Shown here one piece after another: positions 19,192 through 28,657 of a DNA stretch of 64,000 nucleotides; position 1 is the stretch's first letter; the number at the start of each line of letters is the position of its first letter. The notes beneath the pieces are model-generated. The model saw only the letters and a program-made list of their open reading frames with translations, was not told the DNA's origin and did no database searches. This DNA is from Methanolobus psychrophilus R15 (GTDB taxonomy: Archaea; Halobacteriota; Methanosarcinia; Methanosarcinales; Methanosarcinaceae). The stretch lies in assembly GCA_000306725.1 (NCBI GenBank), contig CP003083.1, forward strand, positions 1,116,001-1,180,000, written 5' to 3'. The translations under genes and the position numbers were made by a program.

Positions 19192-20205
19192 TCACCCCTG
19201 CTGGGACTGTGTGCTTACGTGGAGAAGCTGTGGTTCACCCATCGCGGACACTTTTGCCCTCATAGGATCTCTGAGCCTTACAAGTCTCTTGGAAGGTCCG
19301 GGAATGCTTCCCTTAATGAGGATATAATCTCCCCTTACAAGACCATAGTTTATGAAACCGCCTTCTGGGTTGATCTCATCACCGTTTGTGGAGACTCTAA
19401 GGATACGTTTGTTAAAGTCGGTCCTCTGATGATAACCCATCTGACCCATCTGCGGTACTCTCCAGTTTACACGGGCCGGATGGAAGGGACCAAGGGTACC
19501 GATCTGTCTAAGGCTTCCCTGACGGGAGTGCTTGCCTTTCATCATACTGATACCCCATCTCTTCACAGGACCCTGTGTCCCTTTACCGATGGTGATAGCT
19601 GCCACGTCTATGAACGTGCCGTTGTTAAAGACATCGCTGATCTTTATCTCGCTGCCAAGTATTGACTTTGCGTATTCGAACCGTGCCTTAAGGTCGGAGC
19701 CGCTTACTGCAGTTTCCATGATATCGGAGTTCTTCTTTGGAACACCGGTCAGATTCTTTGGCAGAGTGTAGGTCACTACTTTAATATCAGAAACAGTTCC
19801 GTTTTCGATCAGGCTGCTGATCTTCTCAAGCGATGCATCAGTAGTTGCGGTCTTTGGTAAGTGTATGGTCTTACCGAGACTTGGATCAAGGTCGGAGCTC
19901 CATGCCTCTGCAATAGCTTTGCCACCGTAGCTGTCACTGGCGTAAGCACGTATCGCAGCAACACGAACAGCGGGTGTTTCCACAACTGTTACAGGTACGG
20001 AGATCTCCATACCTTCAGTGAGGCTGTTCTTCACATCGTCCACCAATATCACATGAGTCATACCTACTTTGTAGCCTGCAAAGTCCTGAAGCTTTGGCTC
20101 CCCTGCAGACTCCGGCCACGAATTAAACCTCGGTATGTGGCTTTTTGCTCTTTTGCGAGGACTGTAAGCGAGTGAACCTCGTCTTGGTCTGTGTCCTTTT
20201 GCCAT
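19192..20205 (-). CDS. rpl3: 50S ribosomal protein L3 (uL3)
   Basis: A 337-residue archaeal/eukaryotic-type uL3, the first ribosomal gene of the operon. [20 protein letters not shown] opens the protein. The motif [20 protein letters not shown] with the following [18 protein letters not shown] is the peptidyl transferase centre loop. The gene is preceded by the ribosome binding site AGGAG and an untranslated leader of roughly 200-400 bases. Confidence 0.96.
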   Translation of the reverse strand: MAKGHRPRRGSLAYSPRKRAKSHIPRFNSWPESAGEPKLQDFAGYKVGMTHVILVDDVKNSLTEGMEISVPVTVVETPAVRVAAIRAYASDSYGGKAIAEAWSSDLDPSLGKTIHLPKTATTDASLEKISSLIENGTVSDIKVVTYTLPKNLTGVPKKNSDIMETAVSGSDLKARFEYAKSILGSEIKISDVFNNGTFIDVAAITIGKGTQGPVKRWGISMMKGKHSRQGSLRQIGTLGPFHPARVNWRVPQMGQMGYHQRTDFNKRILRVSTNGDEINPEGGFINYGLVRGDYILIKGSIPGPSKRLVRLRDPMRAKVSAMGEPQLLHVSTQSQQG

Positions 20206-20684
20206 TCTTATTCTCCTAATTACACATTTTATTCTAAATCAGGCAATACATCACTGCATAGCCAGAATGCAAAAAAGCCATCAAGTTCACCTGAATCCAC
20301 CGCTTCCGGGGAGTCTGATCACTGTAAGAACTCCACGTATCTTAGACACGCATCCTTGTAGTGTACTGCTGCCTTCCATTGTCTAATGACGGACCTTAGC
20401 ATACCCTTAAAGGGCAAACTCGGGATCATCTCGAAAAGATTTAAACACATCTGCACTTTGGCGCACTATATTGCGCGCGGCGGGCATTCTTGAAGAGGCC
20501 CTGATACTTCATGTTAAATCCGACTTTTTCGCACTGTAATCTTAATCTTGTCAGATACTCTTCACTGAAATCTAACGTTGGGCCATTAAACGTATATTTA
20601 GTATTTAAATTCTTTGCATGCCGTGACGGGCCTTGCAACACCTTGGCAAACAACATCATTAAAAGATAAGTAGCAAGAGAAGAG
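20206..20684 (-). promoter_or_regulatory. Promoter and leader region of the ribosomal operon
   Basis: This 479-base stretch has no long gene. On the minus strand two TATA-like boxes are visible: ATTTAAATAC at 20601-20610 and GTTTAAATC at 20438-20446. Between the second box and rpl3 lie a possible 30-codon ORF and then a T6 tract (20273-20278). A start from the nearer box would give a leader of about 210 bases, from the farther one about 370. Such a leader could host autoregulation by a ribosomal protein. I cannot fold it reliably by eye. Confidence 0.5.
20287..20379 (-). CDS. Possible 30-residue leader ORF upstream of rpl3
   Basis: On the minus strand an ATG opens a 30-codon frame that starts MEGSSTLQGC and ends LPGSGGFR, then TGA. 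It lies wholly in the leader, 81 bases before rpl3. No strong ribosome binding site precedes it (AAGGTCC is 16 bases away, too far). A T6 tract begins 9 bases after its stop. I do not recognise the peptide. It could be a regulatory leader peptide, a small protein gene or chance. Confidence 0.3.
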   Translation of the reverse strand: MEGSSTLQGCVSKIRGVLTVIRLPGSGGFR

Positions 20685-21281
20685 TCAGACATGGGTCTGA
20701 GCTCTTCCCAGTTCAAATGCCTTCACATTGATGTCCACTGTTTTTGGAGGGACAAGTTCCCTTACACAATCTAGCATGATATCAGGTGATAAAGGCAGAT
20801 AATTCGAGATCGCTCCCACCATAATGACATTCATGGCCTGTGCATTACCTGCCTCGACAGCTAGCTGTGTGGCATTGAAACCCACGACTTTCCGTTTTCC
20901 CTGCAATGATGCCATTATTTCCCCAACATCAGGATATGAGCAGAGTCCGGATGTCACTGTGACAGGAAGTATGGGCTCGGTGTTTACTATTACAACTCCG
21001 TCCTCGGCCAGATAGTCCAGGTAACGAAGCGCCTCACTGGGTTCAAGGGCAAGCAGCACATCTGCACCTCCCAGAGATATCATAGATCCGAGTGTGCAAC
21101 CTATCCTTATATGGTTTACAACTGAACCGCCCCTCTGGGCCATACCGTGAGTTTCTGCTGCACGTACAGACAGATTCTCCTTTACGGCAGCCTTGCCTAT
21201 AATATCAGATGCAAGGATTGCACCCTGTCCGCCCACGCCGGCAATGATAACGTCAAATTGGGATATTCCAGGAGCACTCAT
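20685..21281 (-). CDS. iorB: Indolepyruvate:ferredoxin oxidoreductase, beta subunit
   Basis: A 198-residue gamma/beta-type subunit of 2-oxoacid:ferredoxin oxidoreductases. FDVIIAGVGGQGAILASDII at the N-terminus and ETHGMAQRGGSVVNHIRIG are the family motifs. With IorA it decarboxylates aryl pyruvates such as indolepyruvate to aryl-acetyl-CoA, reducing ferredoxin; in methanogens it can also work in the reverse, biosynthetic direction. The frame is open from 21344, but a perfect GGAGGTGA lies 5 bases before the ATG at 21281, which overlaps the iorA stop as ATGA. Confidence 0.93.
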   Translation of the reverse strand: MSAPGISQFDVIIAGVGGQGAILASDIIGKAAVKENLSVRAAETHGMAQRGGSVVNHIRIGCTLGSMISLGGADVLLALEPSEALRYLDYLAEDGVVIVNTEPILPVTVTSGLCSYPDVGEIMASLQGKRKVVGFNATQLAVEAGNAQAMNVIMVGAISNYLPLSPDIMLDCVRELVPPKTVDINVKAFELGRAQTHV

Positions 21282-23107
21282 TTCTTCACCTCCGAGATAG
21301 AATCGAACTTGCACATGCGGGAACATACTCCGCAGCCAGTGCACATGCTATTGATAGAAGCCTTTTTAGCCTTAATGTCAAATTCAATTGCAGGACAACC
21401 AAGCCTTACACATATCTTGCACCCAGTACATTTTTCAGCATCGATAATAAATGGTTTCCTTCGGATACCGGAGCGTTTTGCATCGATAACACAAAGCTGT
21501 TTCGTGATGACAACAGAAGTTCCTTTGTAACTTTTTGCCCTCTTAAAGACCTCTTCAGTCTGTTCAAGGTCATAAGCATCAACGACTTCCACAAACTCAG
21601 CACCAAGTCCCCTGCAAAGCGCTTCCAGGGAAACCTCCACAGTATTCTCACCTGTGGCAGTCTTACCCATCCCGGGATTTGGCTGGTGGCCGGTCATTGC
21701 AGTGGTGCGGTTGTCCACAATAGTAACCGTGATGTCAGCTTTATTATAGATAGCATTGAGAAGACCGTTCATTCCGGTGTGGAAGAACGTTGAATCCCCA
21801 ATTGAACAGCAGATAGGTTTTTTCTCACCGGCCTGATACATCCCGCTTGCAACTGTTATGCTCCCGCCCATGCAGAGTGTCGTGTCAACAGTTCCACTCT
21901 GGATACCCAGAGTATAGCATCCAATGTCGCTTGGGAAGATTGCATCCTTACCATATACTTTTTTCATAGCATAGAAAGTTGCCCTGTGAGAACATCCCGG
22001 ACACATAACAGGCGGGCGCATCGGAAGGTCAATCCTGCAGACGTTATAATCGAAATCCTCTCCGGTATCAACCGGAACAGCAGTCCTTTCAAGTCCCAGG
22101 ACTTCTGCAAGGACATCTGCACATATATCAGTGTTCAATTCGAATATCCTTGGAACAGGACCCTGCATCTTGCCGATTATCTCAGCGTTGGCACCGGCCT
22201 GCTGTGCTATTATCCTCACCTGTTCCTCAACAACAGGCTCCATTTCCTCGAAAACAAGTATTCGGTCCACATTCTCCATCAGGGCCCGTATCTGGTTCTC
22301 AGGAACAGGATAGGTCCCAATCTTTAGGAATGATGCATTTATGCCCAGTTTGAGGAGTGCTTCTTTTGCATAGACAGATGCAATTCCTGATGCGATGACG
22401 CCAAACTTTGCATCCTCACATACATCCAGCTCGTTCCAGGGAGAGTTCTCAAGCTCCCTGAGAATAGCCTTTTGCAACTCAAGCAAATGAATGTGGCGTA
22501 GCCGGGCATTTTTAGGAATCATGACCCATCTTTCAAGTTCTTTCTGGAAATCTGCCACCGGCTTGTTCTGAGTTACATTTCCGAGTACCACATCGGATTT
22601 CCCGTGTGATATGCGTGTTGTAGGTCTGAAAATAACGGGCATCTGCATCTTGCCGGACAATTCGGATGCATAAGACATCATGTCTTTTGCTTCCTGAGGT
22701 GTTGATGGGTCCAGACATGGAATAAGCGCGAATTGCGAGTACCTGCGGGTATCCTGCTCGTTCTGCGATGAATGACATGAGGGATCGTCTGCAACGATGA
22801 TGACCATACTACCCTTGATACCTGTGTATGCAAGAGTCATCAGCGGGTCTGCTGCTACATTAAGCCCCACATGTTTCATGGTGACGACAGAACGCACACC
22901 CGCCATAGCAGCTCCCGCAGCTACCTCAAAGGCGACCTTCTCATTCACCGACCATTCGACATAGAAATCCCTTTCCTTCATTGAAGCAAGGGTGCCGATT
23001 ATCTCGGAGGAGGGTGTGCCAGGGTAACCGGATATTACCTGCGCCCCGCCTTCCACTATACCGCGCGCTATCGCATCATTTCCCAGCATATACTCGCGTT
23101 TTCTCAT
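21278..23107 (-). CDS. iorA: Indolepyruvate:ferredoxin oxidoreductase, alpha subunit
   Basis: A 609-residue thiamine-diphosphate enzyme. The N-terminal pyrimidine-binding domain (GNDAIARGIVEGGAQVISGYPG) and the central TPP-binding domain (GDSTFFHTGMNGLLNAIYNK...VDNRTTAMTGHQPNPG) are present. Two C-terminal four-cysteine ferredoxin motifs (CTGCKICVRLGCP and CTGCGVCSRMCKF) hold [4Fe-4S] clusters. The fused ferredoxin domain is the mark of IorA. The start at 23107 has GGAGAT upstream. It forms an operon with iorB. Confidence 0.95.
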   Translation of the reverse strand: MRKREYMLGNDAIARGIVEGGAQVISGYPGTPSSEIIGTLASMKERDFYVEWSVNEKVAFEVAAGAAMAGVRSVVTMKHVGLNVAADPLMTLAYTGIKGSMVIIVADDPSCHSSQNEQDTRRYSQFALIPCLDPSTPQEAKDMMSYASELSGKMQMPVIFRPTTRISHGKSDVVLGNVTQNKPVADFQKELERWVMIPKNARLRHIHLLELQKAILRELENSPWNELDVCEDAKFGVIASGIASVYAKEALLKLGINASFLKIGTYPVPENQIRALMENVDRILVFEEMEPVVEEQVRIIAQQAGANAEIIGKMQGPVPRIFELNTDICADVLAEVLGLERTAVPVDTGEDFDYNVCRIDLPMRPPVMCPGCSHRATFYAMKKVYGKDAIFPSDIGCYTLGIQSGTVDTTLCMGGSITVASGMYQAGEKKPICCSIGDSTFFHTGMNGLLNAIYNKADITVTIVDNRTTAMTGHQPNPGMGKTATGENTVEVSLEALCRGLGAEFVEVVDAYDLEQTEEVFKRAKSYKGTSVVITKQLCVIDAKRSGIRRKPFIIDAEKCTGCKICVRLGCPAIEFDIKAKKASINSMCTGCGVCSRMCKFDSISEVKK

Positions 23108-23170
23108 GAGAATCTCCTGCTGCCCTTAACTTAATGATTATTAATAAACATATCCGAAGGGAAAAACAAA

Positions 23171-23908
23171 TCACAAAACAGCTCCCAGACCATCATAAAT
23201 AAACTTCAGGCTCACCACCCCGATACAAACCAGCACGAATATCCGGAACTTTTCCTGTGGCACTTTTGATACAATCCTTTTCCCGATGAGCGAACCCGCA
23301 ATTGCCACAAGAAAAAGTAGCGGGATAAAATAATAGTACTCCTGAGGGAGATACCCGCTTGCGAGATAGACAGGTATCCGGGACATATCCACAGCCAGCG
23401 AGATTGCCGCAGCTGTGGAGATATAGACAGATTTTTCAAGGTCATAGGATGTAAGAAAAGATCCTCTCAGAGCCCCACCTGTGCCTATCAGTCCGGCGAA
23501 AAAGCCGGAAATGCTGCCGCCAAGCAGGGTGTTCCTTCCTGTTGGTTGCACGGCCAGGCCGGGGTGGGAGATAGAGAGTATAACATAAGCAATAAGAAAG
23601 ACACCAAGGATTAACTTTAGCATTGTCTGTGGCACATAATCTACAAGCAATGCACCAATGATTGTAAATATGACACTTGGGACACCGAACCTGAGCAACA
23701 TCCCTTTATCAAAACCATGCCTGAAGAAGGTGATCCTGCCAATATTACCTGACATGTGGAATATCGCTACTAATATTAGTGCGGTCCTGAAGTCGAAGAA
23801 GAGCAAAGCTATGGGAAGAAAGATCGTAGAGGAGCCAAAGCCTGCCATTGTCCCGACTATCTCTGCAAATAAGGCAGCAATGAAAAAGAGGATATCCGGG
23901 CCTGGCAT
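23171..23908 (-). CDS. TauE/SafE family (DUF81) membrane permease
   Basis: A 245-residue membrane protein of the TauE/SafE family. About eight hydrophobic helices form two related halves. FIAALFAEIVGTMAGFGSST opens the first half, and GGSISGFFAGLIGTGGALRG the second, both the family's glycine-rich motifs. Members export or import sulfonates, sulfite and other small anions. The substrate here is unknown. It lies upstream of iorA on the same strand with a 63-base gap, so co-transcription is possible but not needed. Confidence 0.85.
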   Translation of the reverse strand: MPGPDILFFIAALFAEIVGTMAGFGSSTIFLPIALLFFDFRTALILVAIFHMSGNIGRITFFRHGFDKGMLLRFGVPSVIFTIIGALLVDYVPQTMLKLILGVFLIAYVILSISHPGLAVQPTGRNTLLGGSISGFFAGLIGTGGALRGSFLTSYDLEKSVYISTAAAISLAVDMSRIPVYLASGYLPQEYYYFIPLLFLVAIAGSLIGKRIVSKVPQEKFRIFVLVCIGVVSLKFIYDGLGAVL

Positions 23909-24104
23909 TTACTACATATTTGTTAGCAGATAGTAAAAGGATTATGTTAAGGGTTCTGAAAGTTCTCATCCTGTGGCAGGGTTCGGGCAGAAAGCAAAAT
24001 ACATCGACAAATATATGTGTAAAGAATTATTTGCATTAGGTTATATTGTAGTTGCGAAAAACAAATTCCAATCTTCTTTTACAAACTTATCCGGATGATT
24101 ATTC

Positions 24105-25460
24105 ATGGTTACAGATATCGAAGCTAAAGTGATGCAGGCAAAAAGGGCATCTATAATACTTGCAAGTGTTGACACGGCGACAAAGAACGCCGCCCTTGAA
24201 GCTATGGCAAGGGCACTGGATGAGAACCGCCAGGCTATACTGGCGGCGAACGTAAGGGATGTTGAACTGGCAGAGAAGCTTAAAAGGAAAGGAGAGCTCC
24301 CCCAGGCACTTGTGGACAGGCTGAAGGTCAACGACAGCAAAATAAACGGAATGATAAGCGGGATAAGGGATGTTATTAAGCTGGACGACCCTGTGGGTGA
24401 GACCATCAGCGCCCTTGAGCTTGATAAAGGACTTGAGCTCTACCAGGTAAGTTGTCCCATAGGACTTATTGGCGTGATATTTGAGGCGCGTCCTGACGTA
24501 GTGCCACAGGTTATGTCCTTGTGTCTCAAAAGCGGGAACTCCACTATTTTCAAGGGTGGAAGCGAGGCGTCCAATTCCAACCGCGCGATATTTGACATAC
24601 TTGTGGAGGCTGCACAATCCATAGAAGGGATGCCCGAAGGAGCTTTCCAGCTGATAGAAACAAGGGAGGAAGTAAAGGACCTTTTAAGCATGGACGCATA
24701 CATCGATCTATTGATTCCCAGAGGTTCCAATGCATTTGTAAAGTTCATCCAAGACAACACCAGAATACCTGTTCTTGGACACGCAGACGGCATATGCCAT
24801 GCTTATGTTGACAGCAACGCAGAACTTGGTAAAGCCTACAGTGTTTGTTTAGATTCCAAAGTGCAGTACCCTGCAGTATGTAACGCTATCGAGACTTTGC
24901 TGGTCCATGAAAATGTAGCTGAGAGATTTCTGCCCTCAATGGCACGGATGTTTGACAGTGCAGGAGTGGAAATGCGATGTGATGGGAAGTCCTATGCTAT
25001 CCTTGAGCACATAGAATTCCTCAAAAGTATCGCCCGGGCTACAGAAGAGGACTGGTCCACCGAATATAACGACCTGATCATTTCCATCAAGATAGTAAAT
25101 TCCATCGAAGAGGCCATCGATCACATAAACACATATGGTTCCCACCACACTGACGCCATCATCACAGAGAACCTCTACAATAGAAAACTGTTCAAGGACC
25201 TTGTGGACTCCTCAAGCGTAATGGTGAACGCTTCAACCAGGTTTGCCGATGGGTTCCGGTATGGGAAAGGCGCAGAAGTCGGTATCAGCACTAACAAGAT
25301 CCATGCCAGGGGACCTGTAGGCATGGAAGGGCTGCTGATATACAAATATATACTCCTTGGCAATGGAGATAAAGTTGCAGACTACGTGGGACCTGATGCC
25401 CGTAAGTTCACCCACAGGAAACTTGATAGGGATATCTCGGAAATAATGGATATAGAATGA
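24105..25460 (+). CDS. proA: Glutamate-5-semialdehyde dehydrogenase (gamma-glutamyl phosphate reductase)
   Basis: A 451-residue enzyme of the aldehyde dehydrogenase superfamily, the second step of proline biosynthesis: NADPH reduces gamma-glutamyl phosphate. The catalytic cysteine is C259 in QYPAVCNAIE. The cofactor region IFKGGSEASNSN and the C-terminal GPVGMEGLLIYKYIL motif are conserved. It lies 45 bases upstream of proB on the same strand. No proC is visible in the window. The ATG at 24105 starts MVTDIEAKV. Confidence 0.95.
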   Translation: MVTDIEAKVMQAKRASIILASVDTATKNAALEAMARALDENRQAILAANVRDVELAEKLKRKGELPQALVDRLKVNDSKINGMISGIRDVIKLDDPVGETISALELDKGLELYQVSCPIGLIGVIFEARPDVVPQVMSLCLKSGNSTIFKGGSEASNSNRAIFDILVEAAQSIEGMPEGAFQLIETREEVKDLLSMDAYIDLLIPRGSNAFVKFIQDNTRIPVLGHADGICHAYVDSNAELGKAYSVCLDSKVQYPAVCNAIETLLVHENVAERFLPSMARMFDSAGVEMRCDGKSYAILEHIEFLKSIARATEEDWSTEYNDLIISIKIVNSIEEAIDHINTYGSHHTDAIITENLYNRKLFKDLVDSSSVMVNASTRFADGFRYGKGAEVGISTNKIHARGPVGMEGLLIYKYILLGNGDKVADYVGPDARKFTHRKLDRDISEIMDIE

Positions 25461-25511
25461 ACTCATAGTGGTGCGCATACCCCTTATTCCTTTACTACAG
25501 AGGCATTGATC

Positions 25512-26654
25512 GTGATCAACAGGAAAGAGCTCTTTAGCGGTCTTAACAAGATAGTGGTGAAAATAGGTACGTCTTCCATCAGTACCGAGGATGGAAAACT
25601 CAATCACCGGTTCATGGACGGTATGGCCTCCCAGGTTGCTGCTCTGCATGAGCAGGGCAGGCAGGTCATCCTTGTGAGTTCCGGAGCTATCGGCATAGGT
25701 ATCGATATACTGGGCTTTGGATGCCGTCCCAGGGAAATACCTGTCAGGCAAGCCTGTGCGGCTGTAGGACAGAGTGTGCTTATGCAGGAGTGGAGCAATT
25801 CATTTGGCAAGCATGACCTCAAGGTGGCTCAGATACTGTTGACATACGAGTCATTCTCAAACCGGCTCACTTACCTTAACCTGAGGAACAGCATTTCCAC
25901 ACTGCTTAGCTACGGAGTCATTCCAATCATTAATGAAAATGACACTGTATGTGTCAATGAGATAGAGGCAACCTTCGGTGACAACGACAAACTTTCAGCA
26001 GTGGTCGCAAGCAAAACAGAAGCAGACCTGCTCATAATACTTTCCGACATCGACGGCCTCTACGATAAGAACCCCAAGCGCAATGATGATGCACATATGA
26101 TAAGTGTCATTGAGGAGATCACCCCCGAAGTAGAGAGCTATGGAGGCAGCCCCACAAGCATGAAAGGTGTCGGCGGGATGCGCACAAAGATAGAGGCTGC
26201 CAAGATCTGCCACATGGCCGGCTGCAATATGATAATTGCGAACAGCAGCACCGAAGACGTCGTCAGGAGAGTGCTCGGCGGCGAAGATATCGGCACGCTG
26301 TTCCTTGCAAACCAGGAAGTGCACAGGAACAGGATACGCTGGATAATACTCTCAAGATCATCAGGCTCTGTAGATGTAGACGAAGGCGCAAGGGCTGCTA
26401 TAATGGATAGCATGAGCCTGCTTCCCTCAGGCGTGCTCAATGTCAAAGGCAGTTTTGACAGGGGCGATATAATAGAGATCAGGTGCGGGGAAGAAATATT
26501 CGCGAAGGGTATAACCGACTATACATCCGAAGAACTGGAGCAGATCAAGGGAAAACATACCAACCAGATAGTTGACATACTTGGTTACAAGAACTATAAC
26601 AATGTTGTCAAAAAGGAGAACATAGGACTATTTAATCATTCAGAGAAGCATTGA
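25512..26654 (+). CDS. proB: Glutamate 5-kinase with PUA domain
   Basis: A 380-residue enzyme catalysing the first step of proline biosynthesis, ATP-dependent phosphorylation of glutamate. The amino acid kinase domain (VVKIGTSSISTEDGKLNHR, VSSGAIGIGIDILG, NENDTVCVNEIEATFGDND) spans about residues 1-260. A PUA domain fills the last 100 residues, as in most ProB. AGAGG stands about 9 bases before the GTG at 25512; the in-frame TTG at 25506 would leave too little space. Its 3' end overlaps the convergent regulator gene by 23 bases. Confidence 0.94.
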   Translation: MINRKELFSGLNKIVVKIGTSSISTEDGKLNHRFMDGMASQVAALHEQGRQVILVSSGAIGIGIDILGFGCRPREIPVRQACAAVGQSVLMQEWSNSFGKHDLKVAQILLTYESFSNRLTYLNLRNSISTLLSYGVIPIINENDTVCVNEIEATFGDNDKLSAVVASKTEADLLIILSDIDGLYDKNPKRNDDAHMISVIEEITPEVESYGGSPTSMKGVGGMRTKIEAAKICHMAGCNMIIANSSTEDVVRRVLGGEDIGTLFLANQEVHRNRIRWIILSRSSGSVDVDEGARAAIMDSMSLLPSGVLNVKGSFDRGDIIEIRCGEEIFAKGITDYTSEELEQIKGKHTNQIVDILGYKNYNNVVKKENIGLFNHSEKH

Positions 26655-27447
26655 CCTCTTCCGAAGACTCCCATTCGACTTCCAGCAGGTGACTGAATAT
26701 TGTCACGAACTCCTTTCCGTTAGACCATAAGGCAGTCAGGTCCTCTTTATTCCCTGTTGCCTCTTTTATATCGATGAGTACTTCACTTGAGTCAACAACG
26801 AGGATACCGCCTTTGGAAGGCAATTCCCCACCTTTACTCGAATATAACCTTACATGAGCCCCTGGCAGATCTTTTGCAATGGAGAGGGCCTTTTCGAGTT
26901 CGTAGGATATAAGCCTCATCCGTACTCCGGATTGTATCTTGTCATGCAGAATCTTATGCATAATACAGTAGTGCTTCTCAGCTAAACGCGGAGTTTCCCC
27001 TGGTATTTCCCTGTTGAAAGGATGCGGAGCAGTCAAAAAGAGTTCTTTTCTTGCACCACTTATTATCTGCATCATCTTTTCTGTTACATGCCGATAGCCG
27101 TTTATTGTCCATATGGACTCGTTATTGCCATTCGGATCAACGGACTCATAAATCTCCTCAAGCTGAAGGAGCGCATTGCCGGACTCGAGATCAAAATCCG
27201 TTTTCAGTCTTTCAATAGCAATCTTCGGAGGAACGCATTTATATTCCATAGGCTTGGTATTTCGGACTTCGATTATGCCCTTTTCTTCCAGTTTTTTCAG
27301 CGCGCCGTAGACAGCGGACCGGGGAATGCCGGAAAGCTCATGCACATCAGCAACAGTACTGCTGCCCTTCTTAGTGAGAGCTACAAATACTTTCGCCTCA
27401 TAGGCGGTCAATCCGAGATTGCGCAGGGAGTCGATGAGAGATGCCAT
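26632..27447 (-). CDS. TrmB-family transcriptional regulator
   Basis: A 271-residue protein. The N-terminal winged helix-turn-helix (LRNLGLTAYEAKVFVALTKK, then SGIPRSAVYGALKKLEEKGI) is a clear TrmB domain. A helical linker follows (about 80-105). The C-terminal domain is the TrmB/phospholipase D-like sensor type (ARKELFLTAPH). The family senses sugars in Thermococcales; in methanogens the ligands are mostly unknown. It lies 76 bases downstream of, and on the same strand as, the exporter cluster, so it may be co-transcribed with it and control it. Its tail overlaps proB. Confidence 0.85.
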   Translation of the reverse strand: MASLIDSLRNLGLTAYEAKVFVALTKKGSSTVADVHELSGIPRSAVYGALKKLEEKGIIEVRNTKPMEYKCVPPKIAIERLKTDFDLESGNALLQLEEIYESVDPNGNNESIWTINGYRHVTEKMMQIISGARKELFLTAPHPFNREIPGETPRLAEKHYCIMHKILHDKIQSGVRMRLISYELEKALSIAKDLPGAHVRLYSSKGGELPSKGGILVVDSSEVLIDIKEATGNKEDLTALWSNGKEFVTIFSHLLEVEWESSEEVNASLND

Positions 27448-27523
27448 ATTATCAGTAAACCGAATTAAAGAATCGCATTAAAGTATTGTGTTCTCATAGT
27501 AGGCCCGGAGGAAATAAGGGAGT

Positions 27524-28630
27524 TCATCCCTTATTCTTAAAGAACCTGCCGTAAGCGAAATATCCGGCCACGGCTACAAGTGCGATGGCTATGATCGCAA
27601 AGGTCCATGTGCTCCCGGAGAGTCCGTCAAAAGCAGACCTTGCGGGTAAGGTATGGGTCCTGATCTTGAGCGTGTCAGATATCCGGCTGTGACCATCATT
27701 GTCTTCATATCTGATCTCACTGCTGATAGCATATTGCTTTGGCACAGCAGAATCATCCACCTTTATCTTAAAGAGCGCCTTTGCGGTTTCTCCGGGAGCA
27801 AGCGAACCCAGGAAAGCCTGATCGTCAGTAGTACTGAAGGGAGTGTCAGCACTTATCCTGACTATCGCATCCTTCACAGATTCCTCACCGCTGTTCCTGA
27901 ACGTCACGTAAAGGAGGTTCTCCTGACTGGCGCACAGGTCGCCCTCAACTTCCACGACCTCAAAGCGGGCTTCGTCCTTCACAATAATATTCACAGTCTG
28001 GTTCTGATGCCCTACAGCATACCACAGGCCAACTTCCATATTGGTTATTCCCAAGTCAGTCTCATCATCACCGCTTATCTGCACATTCTCCTGATAGCCA
28101 TAGAACATGTCAAGTGTAAGCGGGTACGTGCCTGCCGGTGCATTCTTTGATATTTCAATGTTGAACTTCACCGGATTCTCAACCTGCTGGCCACTGGGCA
28201 GCGTTCCCGCTTCCTGGGGACCGGACTTGACCCTGATATAAGGATTAGTGGAGTTGAGGATAGCGACAATACCTATCGCTGTGGTTCGCTGCGCCTCATA
28301 ACCCATCTCTGTCTGCTGTAGCTTCTGCTCAAGATCTGTAAGCGAACTGGACCGTGTCTCCGATTTGAATCCGGTCACAACACCTTTGTTCATAAGCTCC
28401 AGGTTTATAGTCACTTTATCCCCGCGGGAGAATTCATTGCTTCCAATGAGCGTTGCACTCACGTCAGGGCCGCCATAGACCGTATAATAGTTCTCGTCAA
28501 AATTGAAGAAATCCGGCATTTTGATGTCCATTAGCGACATCTGTGCATTTGCGGGCACTACAGCCTGCATGATCATAAATATTAATATGATTAACGAAGT
28601 TGTCTTCTTCAAGTGTTCCAGATTGGGCAT
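27524..28630 (-). CDS. COG1361-type surface protein, copy B
   Basis: A 368-residue secreted protein. The signal peptide covers about residues 1-30 (ending ANAQ). Two beta-rich domains follow, the second of the NEW3/COG1361 type (YVTFRNSGEESVKDAIVRIS, FLGSLAPGETAKALFKIKVD). A C-terminal transmembrane helix (about 343-362) and a short basic end follow. It is a paralogue of the gene just upstream, sharing the order YY.VYG.PDVSATLIG, GTLPSGQ..ENPVKF and the NAPAGTYPL motif. It lies 27 bases after that gene. I infer a membrane-anchored accessory subunit of the RND exporter. Confidence 0.75.
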   Translation of the reverse strand: MPNLEHLKKTTSLIILIFMIMQAVVPANAQMSLMDIKMPDFFNFDENYYTVYGGPDVSATLIGSNEFSRGDKVTINLELMNKGVVTGFKSETRSSSLTDLEQKLQQTEMGYEAQRTTAIGIVAILNSTNPYIRVKSGPQEAGTLPSGQQVENPVKFNIEISKNAPAGTYPLTLDMFYGYQENVQISGDDETDLGITNMEVGLWYAVGHQNQTVNIIVKDEARFEVVEVEGDLCASQENLLYVTFRNSGEESVKDAIVRISADTPFSTTDDQAFLGSLAPGETAKALFKIKVDDSAVPKQYAISSEIRYEDNDGHSRISDTLKIRTHTLPARSAFDGLSGSTWTFAIIAIALVAVAGYFAYGRFFKNKG

Positions 28631-28657
28631 ATATATTCCTCCGAACCTAAATGATGT

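Noticed and set aside
20441-20692. 83-codon frame starting MSDSSLATYLL that overlaps the iorB stop
   Set aside because: The ATG/TGA overlap looks like coupling, but the frame runs across a TATA-like box and leader of the ribosomal operon, lacks any known feature and has only a weak binding site.
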